Shown piece after piece: positions 61,098-64,000 of a stretch of DNA of 64,000 nt. The stretch is taken from positions 1-64,000 of the forward strand of contig NZ_FNHS01000019.1 in NCBI RefSeq assembly GCF_900103445.1, in the 5' to 3' direction. The stretch comes from Methylobacterium phyllostachyos (GTDB lineage Bacteria; Pseudomonadota; Alphaproteobacteria; Rhizobiales; Beijerinckiaceae). The translations under genes and the position numbers were made by a program. Each line of letters starts with the position of its first letter. Positions within the stretch are counted from its first letter, which is position 1. The notes under the pieces are model-generated. The model searched no databases. It was not told where the DNA came from and saw only the letters and a list, made by a program, of their open reading frames with translations.

Positions 61098-62267
61098 TCA
61101 GCCCACAGCTTCCAGGCGCGGCAGGACGCGCGTTCGCGGCTCGCAGGCGGCCCGGTGCAGGGCCATCTGCTCATCGACGAAGCGGGAGAAGCGCTTGCGG
61201 AACAGTTCTGCCGAGAACAGGTCCGCCTGCGCCCGGCACGCCTCACGGGTGAAGTTCTGCTCCTGCTGGATGAAGCCGCGCACGCAGTCGGCGATCGGCT
61301 CCGGCTCCGGCCTGTCGAAGAACATCCCCGACCGCTGAGGGCCGCGCACCTGCACGGTCTCCCGTGCGCCGCCGCGGCCGAGGGCGAGGACCGGTGTACC
61401 CTCCGCGGAGGCCTCCACCACGATGATCCCGAAATCCTCCTCCGCCGCGAAGATGAAGGCGCGGGCGGTCGCCATGAGCTGGCGCAACCCCTCGTCGGAG
61501 ACGAAGCCCACGAACGACACGTTGGGCCCGGCGATCTCCCGCAGCCGCGCAGCATCCGGGCCGCTGCCGGCCACGACGAGCTGAAGGTCGGGGAGCAGCG
61601 CGAAGGCGCGGACCACCGCCTCGACGTTCTTGTAGGGGACGAGCCGGCTCGCCACGAGGAAGTGGTTGCCCCGCGGCCCGTCATAGTGCTGGCTCGACAG
61701 GGTGATCGGCGGATGGATCACCTCGGCGGTGCGGCCGTAGACCTTCCGGATCCGGCGGGCCACGAAGGCGGAGTTGGCCGCGATCGCGTTCGGGCCCGAG
61801 GCCGTGCGCACGTCCCACAGGCGCATCCGGTGCAGGACCACGCGGGCCAGCACGCCCTTCAGGCCGGTGTCACAGCCGCTCTCGCGCAGGTAGGTATGCT
61901 GGAGATCCCAGGCGTAGCGCATTGGGGAATGCACGTACGAGACGTGGAGCTGGTCGGGGCCTGTCAGGACCCCCTTGGCTACGGCGTAGCTTGAGGAGAC
62001 AATGAGGTCGTAGGCCGACAGGTCGAACTGCTCGATTGCGATCGGCATCAGCGGCAGGTAGACCCGGTGCCGCGTGCGCGCGAACGGCATCTTCTGAAGG
62101 AAGCTGGTCCGGGCCTTCGCATAGCCGATCCGGGCCCGGTCGGCCTCCGGCAGGAAGTCGAACAGCGCGAAGACGTCCGCATCCGGATAGATCCGCAGGA
62201 GCTGCTCCAGAACGCGCTCCGCTCCGCCGACGACGTAGAGCCAGTCGTGAACGATTGCGACCCGCAT
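61098..62267 (-). CDS. Glycosyltransferase family 4 protein (EPS operon, first gene)
   Basis: A 389-residue GT-B enzyme starting MRVAIVHDWLYVVGGAERVL, with YVHSPMRYAWDLQHTYL, a donor domain with FLVASRLVPYKNVEAVVRAF and a DFGIIVVEASAEGTPVLALG loop. It resembles WbaZ-type mannosyltransferases. An AAGGAA element precedes the ATG at 62267. It is the first gene of an eight-gene minus-strand operon, 5 bp before the Wzc-like gene. Confidence 0.92.
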   Translation of the reverse strand: MRVAIVHDWLYVVGGAERVLEQLLRIYPDADVFALFDFLPEADRARIGYAKARTSFLQKMPFARTRHRVYLPLMPIAIEQFDLSAYDLIVSSSYAVAKGVLTGPDQLHVSYVHSPMRYAWDLQHTYLRESGCDTGLKGVLARVVLHRMRLWDVRTASGPNAIAANSAFVARRIRKVYGRTAEVIHPPITLSSQHYDGPRGNHFLVASRLVPYKNVEAVVRAFALLPDLQLVVAGSGPDAARLREIAGPNVSFVGFVSDEGLRQLMATARAFIFAAEEDFGIIVVEASAEGTPVLALGRGGARETVQVRGPQRSGMFFDRPEPEPIADCVRGFIQQEQNFTREACRAQADLFSAELFRKRFSRFVDEQMALHRAACEPRTRVLPRLEAVG

Positions 62268-62682
62268 CCGAGATTCCTTGTCGAGGCGCCGTATCGCGGA
62301 ACAGAAGACGTTTCGCCTGGCGACCGCCCATGGGACCGTGAGCAGGTCACGCACCAAACGGTAGATGAAGCACCGCCTTTAAATAAGGAATGAATACGTT
62401 TTGCGCCAAGGCAAATAGTGCTTATTCGGCTCTCGCGGATCGATAACAGTCTTAATTTTAATCTTAAGGTATGGTTAATTTATTGGCGAAATCACATCTC
62501 AGGACTGCGCCTGACGGTTGTTGACCGCGGGGCGATCCGGGCATGGCCGTGCGAGACATCGCTTACGCTGAGGAGCGCCGGGTCCGATCTGTCCGGAGCG
62601 AGACATGTGCTTGCGCGTTCGGTCGCCGCTTGAAGCTCCGCCGTGGGTCTGCGTCCGGCCGTGCGATGGAACCGTGGTCAGA
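62268..62682. promoter_or_regulatory. AT-rich leader of the exopolysaccharide operon
   Basis: A 415-bp gap in which about 62370-62510 is clearly AT-rich. It most likely holds the operon promoter and regulator sites. No individual promoter element is strong enough to call. Confidence 0.45.
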
Positions 62683-63771
62683 TCACCGGCTGAAGGCGTT
62701 CTGCAGCGGCGCGGGGACCGGGCGGCGGTCGAACCGGCGCCGGAGGGCCGCGTTCATCGGGGCCTCGACGCGGCGGAACAGGACCGACCCGAGGGCGGCC
62801 GATGCCGCGAAGGCAAGCACGAAGATCAGCCCGACGCGCAGGAAACCGGCGACGGGAAGGAGCGCGACGACCTTGGAGGTCGTGTGCAGCATCAGGTTAT
62901 GGATCAGGTAGAACGAGTAGCTGGCGTTGCCCTGGGAGAGCAGCCAGCGCGAGCGCAGGGTGATGCCGCCCTGCTCCAGCAGCAGCATCGCGCCGACGAC
63001 AAGGCTGGCGGCCGATCCCCAGACGAGGGGGCGGACGAACCCCGTCATCTCCGGCGGCACGTCCAGGGCATAGGCGCCGGCCTGCCCGCCGAGGACGAGT
63101 AGCCCGGCCGCCACGAACGCCGCGGCCGCCGCCCGGCGGACCGGGAAGCCCGCGGGCGGGCTGCCGAGGCGCAGATAGGCGTAGCCGAGCCCAATGCCAG
63201 CGGCGAATTCCAGCACGATCGGCTTCGTGTAGTAGGCCCAGTACAGGCCGGGGACCGACAGGCGGCCCAGGAGCGTCAGGCTCAGGAAGATCGCGGCCGC
63301 CGCCAGGGCGCGCTGCCCGCGCGTCGGCACCAGCAGCAGCCCGGCGAACACCACGTAAAAGAACATCTCATAGTTGAGTGTCCAGCCGACGGAATTCAGC
63401 GGCTCGACGTAGCCGCCTCGGGAGAACGGCAGGAAGAGCAGTGATTGGACCAGGTATTCCGGGCGCAGCTCCAGGATGCCGATCGGCTTCAGGCCGGCCA
63501 ATGCCATCACGGCGAGGCAGAGCGTGACGAGCCAGTAGACCGGAACGACCCGGGCGACCCGCCGCGTCAGGAACGCGCCGACTCCTTCGCCGCCCCCGCC
63601 GGTGCTCACGAACATGATGAAGCCGGACAGGACGAAGAAGACGTCGACCCCGGCGGCCCCGAAGGCGAGGACATCCGGTCTCGGCAGGACCGGTGCCGCG
63701 TAGAGGCCGAAATGCGTCAGGAAGACGAGGTAGGCCGCCAAGGCGCGCAGGATCTGCAGGTTGTAGAGCAT
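62683..63771 (-). CDS. Acyltransferase 3 family membrane protein
   Basis: A 362-residue protein with about ten membrane helices that would acylate a sugar, probably of the nearby exopolysaccharide. Family features are NLQILRALAAYLVFLTHFG with the catalytic-type His, AGVDVFFVLSGFIMFVSTG, and LNSVGWTLNYEMFFYVVFAG. The ATG at 63771 fits the family start; an in-frame ATG at 63960 would add 63 polar residues. It is transcribed toward the EPS operon but separated by its promoter region. Confidence 0.9.
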   Translation of the reverse strand: MLYNLQILRALAAYLVFLTHFGLYAAPVLPRPDVLAFGAAGVDVFFVLSGFIMFVSTGGGGEGVGAFLTRRVARVVPVYWLVTLCLAVMALAGLKPIGILELRPEYLVQSLLFLPFSRGGYVEPLNSVGWTLNYEMFFYVVFAGLLLVPTRGQRALAAAAIFLSLTLLGRLSVPGLYWAYYTKPIVLEFAAGIGLGYAYLRLGSPPAGFPVRRAAAAAFVAAGLLVLGGQAGAYALDVPPEMTGFVRPLVWGSAASLVVGAMLLLEQGGITLRSRWLLSQGNASYSFYLIHNLMLHTTSKVVALLPVAGFLRVGLIFVLAFAASAALGSVLFRRVEAPMNAALRRRFDRRPVPAPLQNAFSR

Positions 63772-64000
63772 GTCTGGCCGGCTACCTGCGGGAGATCGCC
63801 CGCCCGGTCCGGGCGATGCGGCGCCATCATGCCGGAGCCCACCGGGCCAAGTCACGGAGTCTCGGGATTCTTGCTGAATAAGCGGCTTCGCGTCGGCCGA
63901 GACGTGCCGACTGTCAGTCTTGTCCACATGTTCAGGCTGAAACACGGGTTGATACGCCATGGAAAGTCGTTGGAAAGGCCGTGTCGTTCACACTGGGCTG
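63772..64000. other. Upstream region of acyltransferase gene
   Basis: 229 bp to the window end. Part of it (to 63960) is open in frame with the acyltransferase gene, but it lacks homology. Nothing else is recognised. Confidence 0.4.

Noticed and set aside
58657..61338. 893-residue plus-strand open frame
   Set aside because: It is antisense to the Wzc-like kinase, whose Walker motifs confirm the minus strand.

Overview
The window is GC-rich, densely coded alphaproteobacterial DNA, most likely from the Methylobacteriaceae (Methylobacterium/Methylorubrum type). That assignment is inferred from a lanthanide-type quinoprotein alcohol dehydrogenase with its accessory genes, the alphaproteobacterial gene repertoire, and many intergenic palindromic repeats. 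No rRNA, tRNA, CRISPR array or intact insertion sequence was seen.

Layout. 208-2738: a LysR regulator and a DUF2252 protein. 2970-11654: a plus-strand run of a ThDP decarboxylase-like enzyme, an iron-type alcohol dehydrogenase, a two-subunit class III polyhydroxyalkanoate synthase (PhaE, PhaC), a fused CoA-transferase and a succinate-semialdehyde dehydrogenase. Together they read as a possible route from 2-oxoglutarate through succinate semialdehyde and 4-hydroxybutyrate to a 4-hydroxybutyrate polymer; this is the most interesting proposal here and is an inference. 11902-15913: a small secreted protein and a MarR-FUSC-DUF1656-HlyD efflux operon with a palindromic operator. 16382-26291: a PQQ/lanthanide alcohol dehydrogenase (ExaF type) with a LuxR-type response regulator, a c-type cytochrome and a periplasmic binding protein on the minus strand. 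Divergent from these are a binding protein, a beta-propeller, a NosR-like flavo/iron-sulfur membrane protein and ApbE.

26332-38303 holds two chemoreceptors, a small coupled membrane protein, a serine hydrolase, a LysR/aldo-keto reductase pair, an M20 peptidase, glmS and a BASS transporter. 38867-46682 holds glmU, rpoN, a Crp/Fnr regulator, three small proteins, a periplasmic glucan protein and a Sco1 protein. 46883-50338 holds an MBL hydrolase, a decayed SDR gene and a GGDEF-EAL protein. 50897-62267 is a minus-strand exopolysaccharide operon (five glycosyltransferases, Wzc-like kinase, flippase, polymerase/ligase), preceded by an acyltransferase.

Three families of palindromic repeats are scattered between genes. 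One ~200-bp MITE-like element has inserted into another repeat with a target duplication, and two repeat copies appear to be read through as protein at the 5' ends of genes.
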